A stretch of 64,000 bases of DNA, from contig JAUKPH010000017.1 of NCBI GenBank assembly GCA_030549335.1, forward strand, positions 5,541,501 through 5,605,500. The letters run 5' to 3'. Source of the stretch: Pontederia crassipes. Its lineage: Eukaryota > Streptophyta > Magnoliopsida > Commelinales > Pontederiaceae. The notes beneath the pieces were generated by a model that searched no databases, had not been told where the DNA came from, and worked only from the letters and a program-made list of their open reading frames with translations. Below, one piece after another: positions 1 to 12,820 of the stretch (its first letter is position 1; every line of letters begins with the position of its first letter). A program made the position numbers and the translations under genes.

Positions 1-1057
1 TGGAGGTAATGCCTTTGACCTCCACTCGTGCATTGTTGCCAATGTAAATCCACTTGGTTTCGACAATGAATCGACGAAAATCCACAAAGGCATCGCGTTC
101 CTCTGCTATGTGGTCGATTGCTCCTAAGTCTACAATCCACGAAGAATGAGAGTCAGCGACTAATGCACAGCTAGAAACATAAATGAAAGTTTGTTGAGAA
201 AAGTATACTTGTATTTTCTTCTTTGGCTCAGTGCACTCACGAGCGAAGTGTCCACGCTTGTGGCAATTATAACACTTAACTTTGCTTTTATCAAACTTTC
301 CACCGCGCTTACCACGCTTGCGTTGATTTTTACCTTTATTTTCAGTCTTGTCTTTACCTTTATGACCGTGCGGCCTTTTACGTTTTGAACTTTTACTCGC
401 ACATTTCGTACTGGATTCAAAAACATATGCTTGACCGGAAGGTTTACCTCAAGACACTCTTCTTCCAGTTCCAGATGACGTGCAACATCAGTAAAGGTTT
501 TGATGTTATCATTGTGAGCTAAATTCAAAACTATTTGTTCCCAACGTGCCAGAAGAGAACGAATGATAGCTTGCACTTGTTGTTCATCAGTAAGTGGAAC
601 ACCAGCACTTTTCAACTCACGAATCATGTTCGATAATTCACGCAAATGCTGCCGCATGGTGTGATTTGGCCGCATACGGTATAAATAGAACTTAAGTTTA
701 AGTAATCTTAATTTCGTAGTTGATATACTAGCAAACTTCTTATGAAGGGCATCCCACATGGTTTTGACAGTTTCATGCACCTCATACTCACACATTAAGA
801 AATTGTTCATACTGCTTAGTAACGTAACGCGAGCTCGTTTATATTTCTTTTTTCCATGCATTGTATGCTTCCAAAATTCCTTCTATGTTGAGGTGTAATG
901 TCAAATTCTAGTTCAGGCATGGTGTTTTTGATGCATTCAATAACTTTCTCTTCTTCGAGGATGTATTATACTTTCCTATGCCAGATGTCATAGTTGTCCT
1001 ATTCAACTTGTCATCTTTGTTCAGTTCAGCAATTATTTGCTTGGTTGTCATTTAGTC
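1..1057 (-). pseudogene. Ty1/copia gag-protease fragment, degenerate
   Basis: Read on the minus strand this is the 5' coding part of a Ty1/copia polyprotein. Gag (UBN2-type) runs from about 1057 to 290, with a typical stretch around WDALHKKFASIS and LRELSNMIRELKSAGVPL. A CCHC zinc knuckle ([14 protein letters not shown]) follows at about 234-275, then the start of the aspartic protease near 119-155. Gag binds the element RNA and packs it; the protease cuts the polyprotein. The reading frame is broken at least twice: the first ~60 codons need a frame change near 850, and the knuckle is out of frame with the 233-residue gag ORF (160-861). The protease active site, normally D-S/T-G-A, reads D-L-G-A. 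Integrase and reverse transcriptase would lie beyond the left edge. It is a dead element. Confidence 0.85.
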
Positions 1058-3430
1058 TAATATCATGTCAAAAAATAAATTAGTGTTAGAACGTTATACA
1101 CAAATCTTCTCGTCGCATATATTTAAAAAATAATAAAATAATAATATTTGATGATAGTGACATCGAGATGATAGCAAAGCTCCCACTCATCTCCCACTAT
1201 TCCAAAATCATTACCAAGTTATTAAAAAAATAATATAATTGCACCAAGGTACTATTCTAGTAATTTTGGAAAAAAATGAACATCCAAAATCATTTAAAAT
1301 ATATAATGTGATTAACATATTATTTTAAAAAATTTTGGCCAAACAAACAGAGTTCTGTGATTGGGGCTCTTCCTTGTCTATGCAAGGTGCCAATTAGGGA
1401 ACCATCACCCATTCGTCTCGACATCAAAATAATTGAAAAAATATTATCGTGTCACGTGAACATAGTAATATTTAGAGACAACGTCAACTATACACTAGGT
1501 AAGTTCTTAGAGAAAGAGGGTACTAAATTTTCCACTTACAATTTCATTTCGGTACTTTTCTAGACATGCATATGTCATGCACCACTTAATGAAAATTACT
1601 ATCATGACCATCATATAATTTAAATAACTTAGTCTTATTTGGACTACCTATGTTTCATTATGGAAATAATTAACTTAGGTCCAATTTATTAAATTCCTAA
1701 GTTCACGAAACATGTCAAATTCATAATTGGTATTTTTATGCATAACACAAACATAGCATAAAAATATTATGAATTACAAAGCATACAAATAATTATACAA
1801 TCCATTTATCATATAATGAAATTATTTGTCACATGCTTTTAACATAATATATGCATGATAATAAGCATGGTTATTATTAATTCAAACATTTACATAAAAT
1901 GGAAAAAAATAAAGTCACATGCCTATAACACATATATGTATAATACAAGGCATTTAAATAATTAAAATATCAATTTTCATACAAATTGAAAATTATTTGT
2001 CACACATGTCTTAATTAAATATATATATAGTGAAAATATTCATACAACAAAAATAATGTTGTCATATCATACATATATTATTAATTTCATAATTTTAATA
2101 CAAAAATAAAAAGTATGCAATATCATGTGAAAATACATTTGTTACATCAAAAACAAATTTGGGTAACAAAAAATATATGCACTTCAAAAATTTTCTTACA
2201 AAAGAAAAAATATTATTTATATGTTTCATATTATACAATGAATATTTAAAAAATAATATTGTTCACGAAATATTTTATTTTCACATATAACGTAATGTAG
2301 TATAATTATGTTCATGACATAATATCAAAAACATATTACAATATATACATGACACATTTAACTTTTGTATACATGACATACCAAGAAATGTTCATAATTA
2401 TGTCATATAGGTTTCAAGAAAATTTTTGTAAAATACTCAAATTATCATAACATAATTACATGCAAGACATTTCACTTAAGAAAAATATTTCACAAAATTT
2501 CTAATATGCACAATAATTACAAAAATTAATTAAAAATACATAATATATGTCATGAATCATCAATACAATTGAATAAAATTTCCAAATTTTTTTTAATCAT
2601 AAAACAAACAACTTTTTAAATTTTAATATAATCTTCTCAAAATTTCTCTAATACACTAAGTTTTTCAAAAAAAAAAAAAGAAACTGTTGAGAATGGGCTG
2701 TAATGCAGCCCAAGTCGCCAGCCGCCCTGTAGCGCAGCGCGGGCCTATGAGGCCTGCCGCATGTCACTGTTCATACAACAGGGCCATGAGGCACTGTTCA
2801 CGTTGAACAGTGTGCGCCGTGGCCCAAAGCCTGCACGTGTGTGCAACAGTGCCGCATGGCGCTGTTCCGCTACAGTGCATGCAGCACTGTTTTTCTTTTT
2901 AAAATTTTATGAGAAAAAACATATTAAAATTTGTACCAAAAATTCTATTAAATTCAGTACATATGGATAACAAAAAAAATTTGATTTTTTGTTTTTTTTT
3001 GCTATGATCATGTAATCAAAGGTGCAAAAACATAATTTTTGCACAATCCTGTAACAAAAAAATTAAACGAAAAAAACTATTTTGACTTTGATATTAATTG
3101 AAGATTTTAATATAGGAAACCAACTTATTAAAGTGGAATAAATGATGTTCTTTTACGTTATTTCATATGGGGTGGGACGACGATCACTACGAAAAGATGA
3201 CACAATTTCATAATTCAAGTACCTACAAAATATAACAAATATAGAACAACAATAAAGCAAGGAGAGTTTTGACGTGTGTGTCAATATCTGCAATAATGCA
3301 ACTCTATTTATAGTGTTTGCATGGCAGTTCTTCAATTGCAGGTGAATGCAGTTTGTGCAACTGCAAAGACTGCAGTTCGGATTATATGCACACCATGTGC
3401 CTATATATGTCCAACATCATCATTAATAGA
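1058..3430 (-). mobile_element. AT-rich leader and possible LTR of the copia element
   Basis: No gene is visible. The stretch is very AT-rich apart from a sharp GC-rich island at 2691-2900, which holds repeated CACTGTTC-like words and several CpG sites. On the minus strand a TATA-like CTATAAATAG lies at 3304-3313, in the right direction to drive the gag at 1-1057, so the LTR promoter may lie near 3300. I could not find a clear TGGTATCAGAGC-type primer binding site or a matching LTR end, so the LTR limits are open. Assigning the whole stretch to the copia element is inference. Confidence 0.35.
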
Positions 3431-3979
3431 TTATGCAAAAAGTTTGGATAGATAGTTGTGAAGCAATTCTGCTGTTATTTGAACTGAATATGAGAACGAG
3501 GTCATTGTTTTATTTTTCAACTGCCAACATTTATTACTTCATTCAAATTAAAATTTTCATTGTATACGAACACATGGAGTTTTTTTTCCGAAAATTGTCT
3601 GATATATTATATTGAAGAATTATTTTTCATGACAAATCAAAGCTGTTAAGCAGTGACAAAAATGTTAAAATTATAAAGATAAATTATTTTTATAATAGGC
3701 TAAGTTTTCTTTATAATTTCGTGGGATAACTCATCATTTTTAATTTAACAAATCATGCACACACTCTTATTGCAAACGTCCATGATCAACCGCCACGATT
3801 ATTAATGAATATATTTATTGATTATTAACTATTAAAACTAATTAATAATAAATATTCTCCCACTGTTAAATGGGATACAAGGAAAATAAAATGCCAAAAC
3901 AAAAACAATCTTATTGATTAATGCTTTTTTTTCTAGTAACGAATGTATGGTGTCGACTATCCAACGTCGAGTCTGCTTT

Positions 3980-4890
3980 TTAATTATTCTTATTGAGATG
4001 GGAGAGCATGAGATGCACGCCATGGGAGGACCTGAGGGAGAGCATGACCCTTGGGGCATGGACGTACGCCGGCGACGGCGCGAGGGAGAACCCGCGGAGA
4101 ACGAGGGCGATGACGAGCTTGTACTCGAGGGTGGCGACGCTGCGGCCCACGCACATCCGCTGGCCGAAGCCGAAGGGCAGGTAGCCCATCCGGTGCCTGC
4201 ACCCGCCGTAGAGCTCGTCCTTCTGCCACCGCTCCGGCCGGAACTCGAAGACGTCGTCACCCCACAGCTCCGGGTCGTGGTGCATGCCGACGACGTCGAC
4301 CCACATGTTCGTCCCCTTCGGGATGACGGTGCCGTCGTCGTCGATCGGGATGTCTTCCCTCGCCTGCCGCTGCTCGTTCGGCGCCGGTGAGTACAGCCGC
4401 ATGACCTCGTTGAACACCCATCCCATCTGCATGCATAAATATTAATGATTAATATTGGTTTATCTTAGTCAAAGTTTTAATACATAAAAAAAAGGACAAT
4501 TGAGAGTGCTGTCAACAGTATATAATTAATTAGTATGCTCTTTCCGGGTCAAGTCTCATAGAATCATGATATTTTTTTCAGTGAGGCTTATCATCCATGC
4601 CTACTTTTTCAATGATCTTTCTCACCATGTTTTTGACCAAGTGTTTGGCTATACTATAACATAACTAATGAGATTTGACACATAAATATTCGTCAGAGTG
4701 TTTGGAGAAGTTCTGCATCGACGATATTTTTTTCTTTGATAAAAATTTTGTCACATGAATATCGAGGCATGGAGGAAATTTCAAGAAAAGTTCTAACGTC
4801 TCACAAGAACTTTTCAACCAAAGTTTTCGTTTTCGTTAAACCCATGAGAACTTTGGCTGTTATTTGACAGCCCGTAAGTTCTAATCCAAA

Positions 4891-4948
<58 letters not shown>

Positions 4949-6350
4949 CTTATGAGTAGGGCTTTCGTTTACCTTGATTAGTTTTGAGAGCATGTTGCAG
5001 TCAATGGGTTGGCCATCAGAGACAACCTCCATGACCTCCTGACGCAGGGCCGTCTGCCACTCCGGGTGCAGCGCCAGCATCAGCAGCGTCCAGGAGATAG
5101 AGAGCGCCATAGTCTCGTACCCGCCGAAGAAGAAGGTCTTGCACTGGTCCACGAGCTCCTCGACCGTCAGCTTCTTCTCGAACTTGGCGTTCTCTGTAAT
5201 GAGGAGCTGGAGGAGGTCGTGACTCGCTCCGCGGCCGCCGGCGGCCTCCGTCGCCTTCGGGTTCATCCTGGAAGTGACGGTCTCCAGGAGCAGGGCGTCG
5301 ATCTCCTTGCCGAGCTTCCAGCCGTCGTAGGATCGCTTCGTGTTCAGGAGGGTGCTGAAGGGGACACCGGCGAAGGGGTTGATGCTCTTGAACAGAAGGG
5401 CCTGGAGGGCCTGGAGCTTCTCCATGACCTTCTTGCCGGCCTCGTCCTTGATTCCGAAGCTCGTCTTGGCGATGATTTCCGCTGCGTTCTTGGTGACGTC
5501 CTTCGTCACGTCTATTTCGAATTGGCCGCCCGCTTCGGCGTCCAGTTGCATGCTCCACTGGTTCACCATCCTACGGCTAGATTCCTCCATTTGCCCTACC
5601 ATGCTCTGCATGCACGTATGCAAAGTTAATAAAATTACGTAAGTTGATATCAAGTTGTCGTTGTTGTGTGTGTGTGTTAAAATAAAGGTACCGATGCACG
5701 TACGTTTAGATTGGACATGTTAATAATCGCGGGTGCAATTATGTGCCTCTGACGTGCCCAGTCGTCGCCTTCGATGGAGACGAGGCCACGTCCGAACATT
5801 GGCTTGCTCTCGTGCTTGAACACGTTGGGTTTACCCCATTTCTTGCCGAGGACACCTGAGGTCACCTTCCTGAGAAACTCAGGATCTCCGGGGTACAGGA
5901 AGGGCTCCGTCCCAAGCCAGTAGACGAAAACTTTGCCTGCATGTTTATATGTATGTAAACGTCACACCGACGAACAGACGAACTTTCCAATATACAATGT
6001 TGCATGCGATTATATAACTGCATGCATGCATGATGCACGTCGACTAGTTTACCGTAGGTCCTCTTCCACTGCGCGAAGTAAGGAAGCACAAAGGAGTGGA
6101 TGTCGTGGGTGATGCCAGGCAAGGTCGAGGGAGAGACCGCAGCAATGCTCGCGGCCATGTCCTTCAAGTTCCCCAGGGGGAATGCCGGGGGAGGGCCGGC
6201 GAACCCGTTCTTCCTGAGCTTTCTCAGCATGCGATCGGGCGAGAGCCAGAACAGGGAGACGCCCTTCAACAGCAGGAGGAGAACGAGCCCTCCCGCCACC
6301 AAACCCATGACCAAGTTCTGCATGGAAGCTACAATGGAGGAGGAGTACAT
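3980..6350 (-). CDS. Cytochrome P450, CYP714 family (72 clan)
   Basis: Four exons join in frame: 6350-6053, 5936-5704, 5605-4973 and 4426-3980, giving 536 residues, the normal length for a plant P450. In order there is an N-terminal membrane anchor (LVMGLVAGGLVLLLLL) that would hold it in the ER membrane, a proline hinge (GPPPAFPLGN), an I-helix oxygen-binding motif (FFFGGYETM), the K-helix ExxR (EVMR), a PERF-like FRPERW and the heme loop FGFGQRMCVG with the cysteine ligand. SGVLGKKWGKPNVFKH and EVMRLYSPAP are typical of CYP714. Characterised CYP714 enzymes oxidise and usually inactivate gibberellins (13-hydroxylation, or 16,17-epoxidation by EUI). The subfamily and substrate here are inference. 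An ATG at 6323 is a second possible start and would shorten the N-terminus by 9 residues. All splice sites are GT-AG and no disabling change is seen. Confidence 0.88.
4894..4946. repeat. (TA)n microsatellite in P450 intron 3
   Basis: About 26 uninterrupted TA units lie inside the third intron of the P450 gene, roughly 27 bp from the exon 3 donor site. It is likely to vary in length between individuals. Confidence 0.97.
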
Positions 6351-8050
6351 TATTACGTGTATGATCACTGTTGACGATTGAGCACTGCGCGCGGCCTCCC
6401 TTTTATAGCACAGAGCACGCCTGCGCGTCCTGCAAGTCAAAGAACGCGTGCAGATCATCGATACCAAAATTTCCAAACGCTGAGGCCACGGCCCACGGCA
6501 CGCCGTCGAGTGGATGAATTTACAGGTCAAATCTGATGACAAGTAAGCAACATATTTTTTAAAGCTGACTCGTACATTTTTTATTTATACGGTCGAACAA
6601 CGCCCGGTCAACAACTCAACTTAGACAGCGAACAACGTATTGGAACGTAGTGACAAAGGGCTTGTTACGGAACCAAGCGAGGGTCACTCAGTTGGTTAGC
6701 AAGATTAAACTATTTGTTGATAATTAGTAGTCCCATATTAAAATCTTGAAATTAATTTTTAATTAATAATTAATTTTTATTGTTCTATTTTTTTGATTTC
6801 GGATTAGTCATTGGTAATTTCCCGTAGACCTAGGTCAGCGTAAAAAAAGGGCCACGTACTGGATTAATTAATGAGACACAGTTGCACGCGGATCTTATTA
6901 AAAATGAATGAATAGATATATAAATACAATTGCAGATTTACAGTAAACATTGTTTTTTTTAAAAAAAACTTTTCAACACTTTCGAAATAAAAAAGTGGAC
7001 TAATAATTAATTATTGGAAGTCAAAATGAATGGTTTTCAAAAAATTCGAACTTTGTACTAATAGTTTTCTGGGACCTGTTCAACGTTGGCCTACTTCTTG
7101 ATCCGATGCGTGCCATTATGATTATATATATAGCGGTCATATCATCATATGTATAATTGGTGTCACGTTTACGAGTATTTTAACACGCGACTGAACGAAT
7201 AAAACGGAGGTACGAAGTCGAACAAAACGAGACATGCGCATGCAATTTATCATCAGAATCAAAAGGTCATTTGAATATTATCATGTTTACGCATTTAAAC
7301 AAAAATATTTTTTCCGTCTGTTATATAAGTTTTGCTTTTCAATTCATAACGTTATACTAGTAATATATATGGACTTCCAATTAAAGTTCACCTAGAAATT
7401 TGTTTATTGAAAAATTTAGAAAATGCCCATTAATAATTTGACTAACAATAATTAAAATAACAACTTAAATAATTAATAATCGAATGTAAGATAGCATTCT
7501 TAAAAAACAGTTAAACACTTTATATTTTATAAGAGTCGATAACATAAATGAACATTCAATTAGAGAGTAATTTTCATCATTAATGTCTCAACTTTCAATT
7601 GCTCGATCAAAATTTAATCTTCAAACTTTATTTTATAACAAATTGATCCCCCAATTTATAAATTTGTAACAAAAAGCCTTCTTTTAAAATACTTATTAAC
7701 TTGACTAATTAATAATCAAATATATATTCTTAAATAATAATTAAATAATGTTGATTATATACGACTCTAAATAAAGAATTTAGCATTCTGTTACATTATT
7801 ACACTTTTTTTTCCATTTCTAAGCATGTATAATATCTTTGCCATGAGTTGAGTTGACATCAGTTACTCTCGCATATATGCATGGATTTAAACTTTTAAAG
7901 TACGACAGATTCGCTAAAACACTTTTTCGAATAAATCCTTTGGAAATAACATGAAATTTGTCGAAAAATTTAATTTTCAAAATATTTCGGCGGGATGAAA
8001 AATTTTTTATCAGAAACGATTTAAAATTGTCAATATTTTCGACGGGCACC
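6351..8050. other. AT-rich intergenic stretch with a decayed SINE head
   Basis: This is upstream of the P450. About 6400 to 6351 is probably its 5' UTR and core promoter. Around 6685-6760 there is a tRNA-like pair: an A-box-like TCACTCAGTTGG followed about 45 bases on by a worn B-box (CCCATATTAAAATCTTG, where intact plant SINEs read close to CCAGGTTCGAATCTTG). This suggests the head of an old tRNA-derived SINE. The rest is AT-rich and no gene is seen. Confidence 0.45.
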
Positions 8051-8249
8051 ACCGTCGCAAAGATGTCATTAGAAACTTAAAAGTTATTAAAGACAAGCAC
8101 ACTTCGAAAGTTCTGACGAGAGTTGCCCATCGTAATTTCGACAAGTACCTTCTATCGGAACTTAAAGGGCATATACCCTTTGAAATTTTCAATGAATTTA
8201 CCCAAAAATTCGGCTGCCATGCTGACAGCTGGACAATCGAATTTCACCG

Positions 8250-8560
8250 CAAGTGGATGGATTTGGCCAAGAGAGAAGGAGAGGGAGAGAAGGAAAGAGA
8301 GAGAGAGGGATCGCTAGAGCCGTGAGAATCAAAGTCGGGGGGTCATCGGAGCCGCACGCACGAGAGATCGATAAGTTGAGAGAGACGAGAGGGAGAGAGA
8401 GAGGGAGAAAGAGGGAGAGAGGGATCGTCATAGTTGGAGCTGGAGCCGTTGTGTCGTAGCTAGAGCCACGGGATCGTCATGGTCGGGGGTTGCCATAGCC
8501 GCACGCAAGAGAGTGAGAGAGAGCGAGATAGAGGGAGAGAGATAGAGGGAGAGAAAAAAT
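8250..8560. repeat. Purine-rich (GAGA) low-complexity block
   Basis: The plus strand is almost all G and A, built from GAGAGAGGGAGA-like words. Two imperfect copies of a unit contain GCCGCACGCA and GGGATCGTCATNGT. It creates spurious open frames on both strands. No protein is claimed. Confidence 0.8.
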
Positions 8561-8664
8561 CAATTGAAAGAGGGTACTTATTATAAGTTAAAATTTTGAT
8601 GATATTAACATTCATAAGTATCTATGAAATTCGTCGATAATTACGAAAGTTACAAATGTCGAAA

Positions 8665-9025
8665 ACCTTAATATTAAAATATTAGTCATATGTCAATATT
8701 TTATTATATAGTATTCTAACATATTTTATTGTAAATTCAAATTTTGACAGTTCTACCTCTCCGAACTACCGATGGATGGATAATTTTGAAAACTATGATC
8801 GAAAAAGTTTTTAATATTAATCATATGCCAATGTTTTATTATATGGTATTCTAAAGTATTTTATTATAAATTTAAATTTTGACAATTCTAACCTTTGGAA
8901 CTATCGACAAATCTCCATCCATCCGTCGATAATTTTGAATGTTACAATAGTAAAAAACTTAATATTAAAATTTTATTATATACTATTCTAATATATTTTA
9001 CTATAAATTCAAAATTCAACGTATA
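8665..9025. repeat. Tandem repeat, about 135-150-bp period
   Basis: Three imperfect copies begin near 8686, 8819 and 8965. Each contains an ATTTTATTATATNGTATTCTAA-like core followed by ATAAATTCAAATTTTGACA-like text, and the first two also contain CGATAATTTTGAA-like text. The Cs and Gs left in the units resemble the subterminal repeats of CACTA transposons, which fits the possible CACTA end at 9797. Confidence 0.6.
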
Positions 9026-9729
9026 ATTTTCAAAAATACCGTTAGATTATGAAAGCATCAGTCATTGATAAAATACCAATGGATTGTGTAATTGGTAAAA
9101 TACTCACGGGTGGTGACATGGTACTATTGAGGGCGCTTTGCCAATCAATATCGAAAGAATATAAATGTCATAAGATCCAGTATGTTCATCGATCCAAATT
9201 GATCAGCGAGTCAGGTCAGACCAGGTCAAATCGAATGATCGAACCGGATAATATAAATTAATAAAAATAAAATAAGTTAATATATAATATTTTATTTAAC
9301 AAAAATATATAATAAAGTAAAATAAAATAATTTAGATTAAATGATATAGTAAAGTAACATAAATTAAGTCATCAATCAAATATTTTCTAAATAAAAAATC
9401 TTGTGAGGTAGTTATAAATAAATAAAATATTGAAAAAATTTATATATGTGACAAGGAGGATATTGAAGTATAAATTTTAGTGCGCACGCGCACACACGCA
9501 TATGTAATATGTCTACATGTTTTAATTTTTTATGTTTCAACTTTTTTTCATTTTACAAACTCGGTCAGGTTGGTCAAATTTGTAGGGTCAGTCAGTTGAA
9601 TTCAGATTTTTGACTGAATTTGATCGGGTCAAAGTGGGTCAAATTCTTCCACGGGTCTCAATCGATTCGCAGACCATTTTAAGTCCCGAACATCGGTCCA
9701 GTCAAGCTTGGCCGGGTCTAACAACATTG

Positions 9730-9797
9730 AAGGATATTTCGCTCCATCACATTTCGCCAAAAATATGTCATCGAAAATATGCAATTTTCTTCTAGTG
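9730..9797 (-). mobile_element. Possible right end of a CACTA (En/Spm) element
   Basis: Read inward on the minus strand the sequence starts CACTAGAAGAAAATTGC and continues with TTTTCGATGACA, close to the usual CACTACAAGAAAA terminus and GACGACA-type subterminal text. I did not find a clear partner end to the left, so the size of the element and its 3-bp duplication are unknown. Confidence 0.35.
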
Positions 9798-11632
9798 ATT
9801 CTCCTACTTAGTTATGTTCGATGAATAAATCCCATGAATCCAAGAATTCGACTCAACCCATGTTGAGTCAAGTCGGGTTGATGGTCATCTCAACTGATGA
9901 TTGATCTAGTACAAGTTGAAAAATTTTCATCCCACTTGACCCAACTCGACGATTCAAAAAATTATTTAATTTAAGGATTTTATATAATTCAAAGTTTTAG
10001 ATATATGAAAATAAAATATTCTAAATATAGAAAATATTTAAATATTTTAAAATATTTTTAGTTTTTAAAATAAAATATTGAATATACTTTTATCATTAAA
10101 ATGTAAAAAAAATGATTCGATGATCTGACTACTTGACCTCATTCAACCCAACATAGGCCAGTCATGTTGGGTTGGATCTAAACTAAAAAAAAAATTAACT
10201 TGAGTCCCAAATGGACGAATTTGTTCTATAATCTAACCCTTGAACACTCATACTCCTACTTAGAGTATATAAAGCATGTCATCTCCTACAATATAATACT
10301 ATATAACATACTTATTTGTCAACATAAATATAACACATAAATTACATGAATTGTCATCATCTATATATCATATGAAAACATGTCATATAATTATAAAATA
10401 TAAGAAACATTACATCTTCATGAGATATCAAATCATAAGGAAACACCTTCATACCTATCATTCTATTCATAATTTACATCCTTGCTTACTTCATCATATA
10501 ATTTTCTAAAGGATGTTTTATAATTCATTGGCAATATGTGGGTTAAGGATCCAATAGGACACCTTTTCTATACTATTGAATCTTAGGATTCAATTTCCAT
10601 GGTTTTGATGATAATAAATTCAATTGGTGTGTTGGTACTAGCATTTGTCTAAGTGATGATAAGGTCGGTCTAGAATGAAACATTTTCTAAATGACAACAT
10701 GTAAAATTTATCAAAACAAATAAATTAGTTAGCTAATCAATCAATCAAAGAAGGTCAACTTATTGAGGTGTTTAGTTGAAGTTTTTCAACTAGTCGAGAT
10801 TCATCAAATGGAAAAATAAAAAAAGAAAAGAGAAGTTGATCTAGTGCAATGATCAATCCACCTTAATAGCTCAACTAGCCAAAAGATGAAAATATTGATT
10901 TCTTGAGGTTTTGTACATAACCCACATAAGTCAAGGACATTAGACCGATTTAAGCATAGTGATTGATGTTGGATTCACAATTGTAGTACCGATCAAGGCA
11001 TCAACCAAGGAAACTTGATTGAATGAAGCTTTAGAGGTCCCTGGCTTGTTTGGTTGATGAACATCGATTGATTGAATTAACTGACCAAGAATTAAGGTCA
11101 ATCGGACATGCAATGACAACTACAATAACAACTAATTTTGGGTGAAGAAGTGAGGTTTAAAATTTCCATGATTGTAATCTCCTATATATGATTTTAAAGC
11201 TATAAAAATCTATTTTAGTCAAATTGTTCAGTGTCTCTACCACCGATCTCTCCCACAAAAACTTGTGTTACTTTGTAAAACTTCATAAGGTCATGTGGAA
11301 TATCAAATACTTCAATCAATATCAAATTTCTTAATACCTTGAAAAATCAATTGTCCCATTCTCGCGTCTTAAAAAAATTTATCGATCGCCTCAGCCATAA
11401 AATAATAGTAAGTTGCATTTGATCGAGATAAGACCCCTTAATAGGGATAGGGACTGAGGTGAATGAATGAATAAAGGTAGTGTCCTCTTGTACCCTATTA
11501 ATTAATCGAGTATCATCAATTACATCAAGTAGTTTTATTCATCCCTAAGCTCTTTGGAAAACACTTAAACAATTTGCAAATTTTCCTCTATTTTTTTATT
11601 GGGAGTGAAATTATAATAAAAGTGTAACACCT
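9798..11632. other. Intergenic, no gene seen
   Basis: AT-rich DNA. Around 9860-10170 there are scattered GGGTTGG and CAACCCA words like those of non-autonomous hAT elements. The stretch 10590-11300 has TTTTGATGATAATAAATT and similar text common in decayed LTRs. No intact coding frame, RNA gene or clear element limits are visible. Confidence 0.4.
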
Positions 11633-12354
11633 CCATGATAAACACATGCTCGGAGTCGTCCTAGGATGTTACACAGTTTTCGTAAAATATTTTTTCTAAA
11701 TATAAATCATAAAATGCGGAAGATAATGTAAAAACTATTCCTCTACCATCTTAGTACGGGGGAGTGAAGACTAAGGTTTCATGTCGCAAAAAATTGACGT
11801 CATGGGAATCCCTTCTACGTATTTAAAGTTGGCTAAAAAAATAGTTAGAATCCTGCTGCTTGCAAACTATCGAACTTCGATCGGTGATTTCTTCATGGTG
11901 TGTCCTTGAAACCTATGTCCTTGCCTCGAGGCTGCTCTCTAGTGTCGGTACTTTGAAACCAGTCACCAGATGCCCTATGAAATGCCTCAATTCACTTGAA
12001 GGAGTGTGTTTGAGTGTTAAGAATTTTTAGACACCCTTTAATGTATATGTATAATTGTAGACCTTAGACTTCTATTATGTCTTGGACTCATTTTGGATTA
12101 ATATTGATCATCCTTCGTTAATTAATCCTATGTTACTTATTCAAATTAAATTACATTAAAATTTGATTAATATCTCCATAACGATATCCATAATAATTCC
12201 ACCTCTTCTCAAACTCTATCTTATCTTCCCAACTTTTTCTCTGATTTTTCTTTAATTTCGTAATTAAGTAATTCCAAATAAATAAAAAAACTTTTCAATG
12301 ATATTTCAGAATAAATATTCATTTTATTATTTTACAAAATTATCATATGTTACA
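11633..12354. mobile_element. Possible solo LTR, about 720 bp
   Basis: It begins TGTAACACC and ends ATGTTACA, the TG...CA inverted ends usual for Ty3/gypsy-type LTRs. Flanking 5-mers are AAAAG and TAAAG (4 of 5 match). There are no internal genes, so it would be a solo LTR. The right limit is uncertain because TGTTACATAAAG is repeated at 12419. Confidence 0.38.
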
Positions 12355-12489
12355 TAAAGAGTTCTAAACCTGTTCTTATATTGTTGAGAGTTCAATGACA
12401 TAAGAAGTGTGTCTCGGATGTTACATAAAGAATTCTAAACTTGTTCTTATATTGTTGATAGTTCAATGGTATAAGAAGTGTGTCTTATA
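12349..12489. repeat. Two-copy tandem duplication, ~70 bp
   Basis: Copies at 12349-12418 and 12419-12489 share TGTTACATAAAGANTTCTAA and GTTCAATGNNATAAGAAGTG and differ at a handful of positions. Confidence 0.85.
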
Positions 12490-12660
12490 TTTTGACCCAA
12501 AAAAGGTGGTGTATTGTTAAAAGATTTCTCACTCTATTTTAGAAATTGAAGATATGAACTTTGGGGTTCTTTAAATATTGCCTTAAAACTCAAAGTGTGA
12601 GGACATAAAGACAAAAAATTGAGTTGAACCTCTTCAACAAATTTTCCCTCTTAAGAACTT

Positions 12661-12820
12661 GTGTTCCTTGCTTTAAATTCTTGCATATTTATTACTTTTG
12701 GTATTTCATGAATATTATTGGTGTTTTAATTAAATTCTTGCATATTTATTACTTTTGGTATTTCATGAATATTAGTTGTGTTCCTTACTTTAAATTCTTG
12801 CATATTTATTAAATTCTCCC
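12661..12820. repeat. Tandem repeat, ~58-bp unit, 2.7 copies
   Basis: Units start at 12661, 12721 and 12778. Each carries AAATTCTTGCATATTTATTA, and the first two continue with CTTTTGGTATTTCATGAATA. The apparent 62-residue repeat protein here is a by-product of the repeat. Confidence 0.88.

Noticed and set aside
3838..4432. Several open frames on the plus strand and in other minus frames over the P450 last exon
   Set aside because: They are antisense or off-frame shadows of a GC-rich coding exon with a clear heme-binding motif.
8198..8459. Open frames rich in Arg/Glu or Ser/Leu
   Set aside because: They are translation of the GAGA low-complexity block.
12624..12812. A 62-codon repeat protein
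   Set aside because: It is a by-product of the 58-bp tandem repeat in AT-rich DNA.
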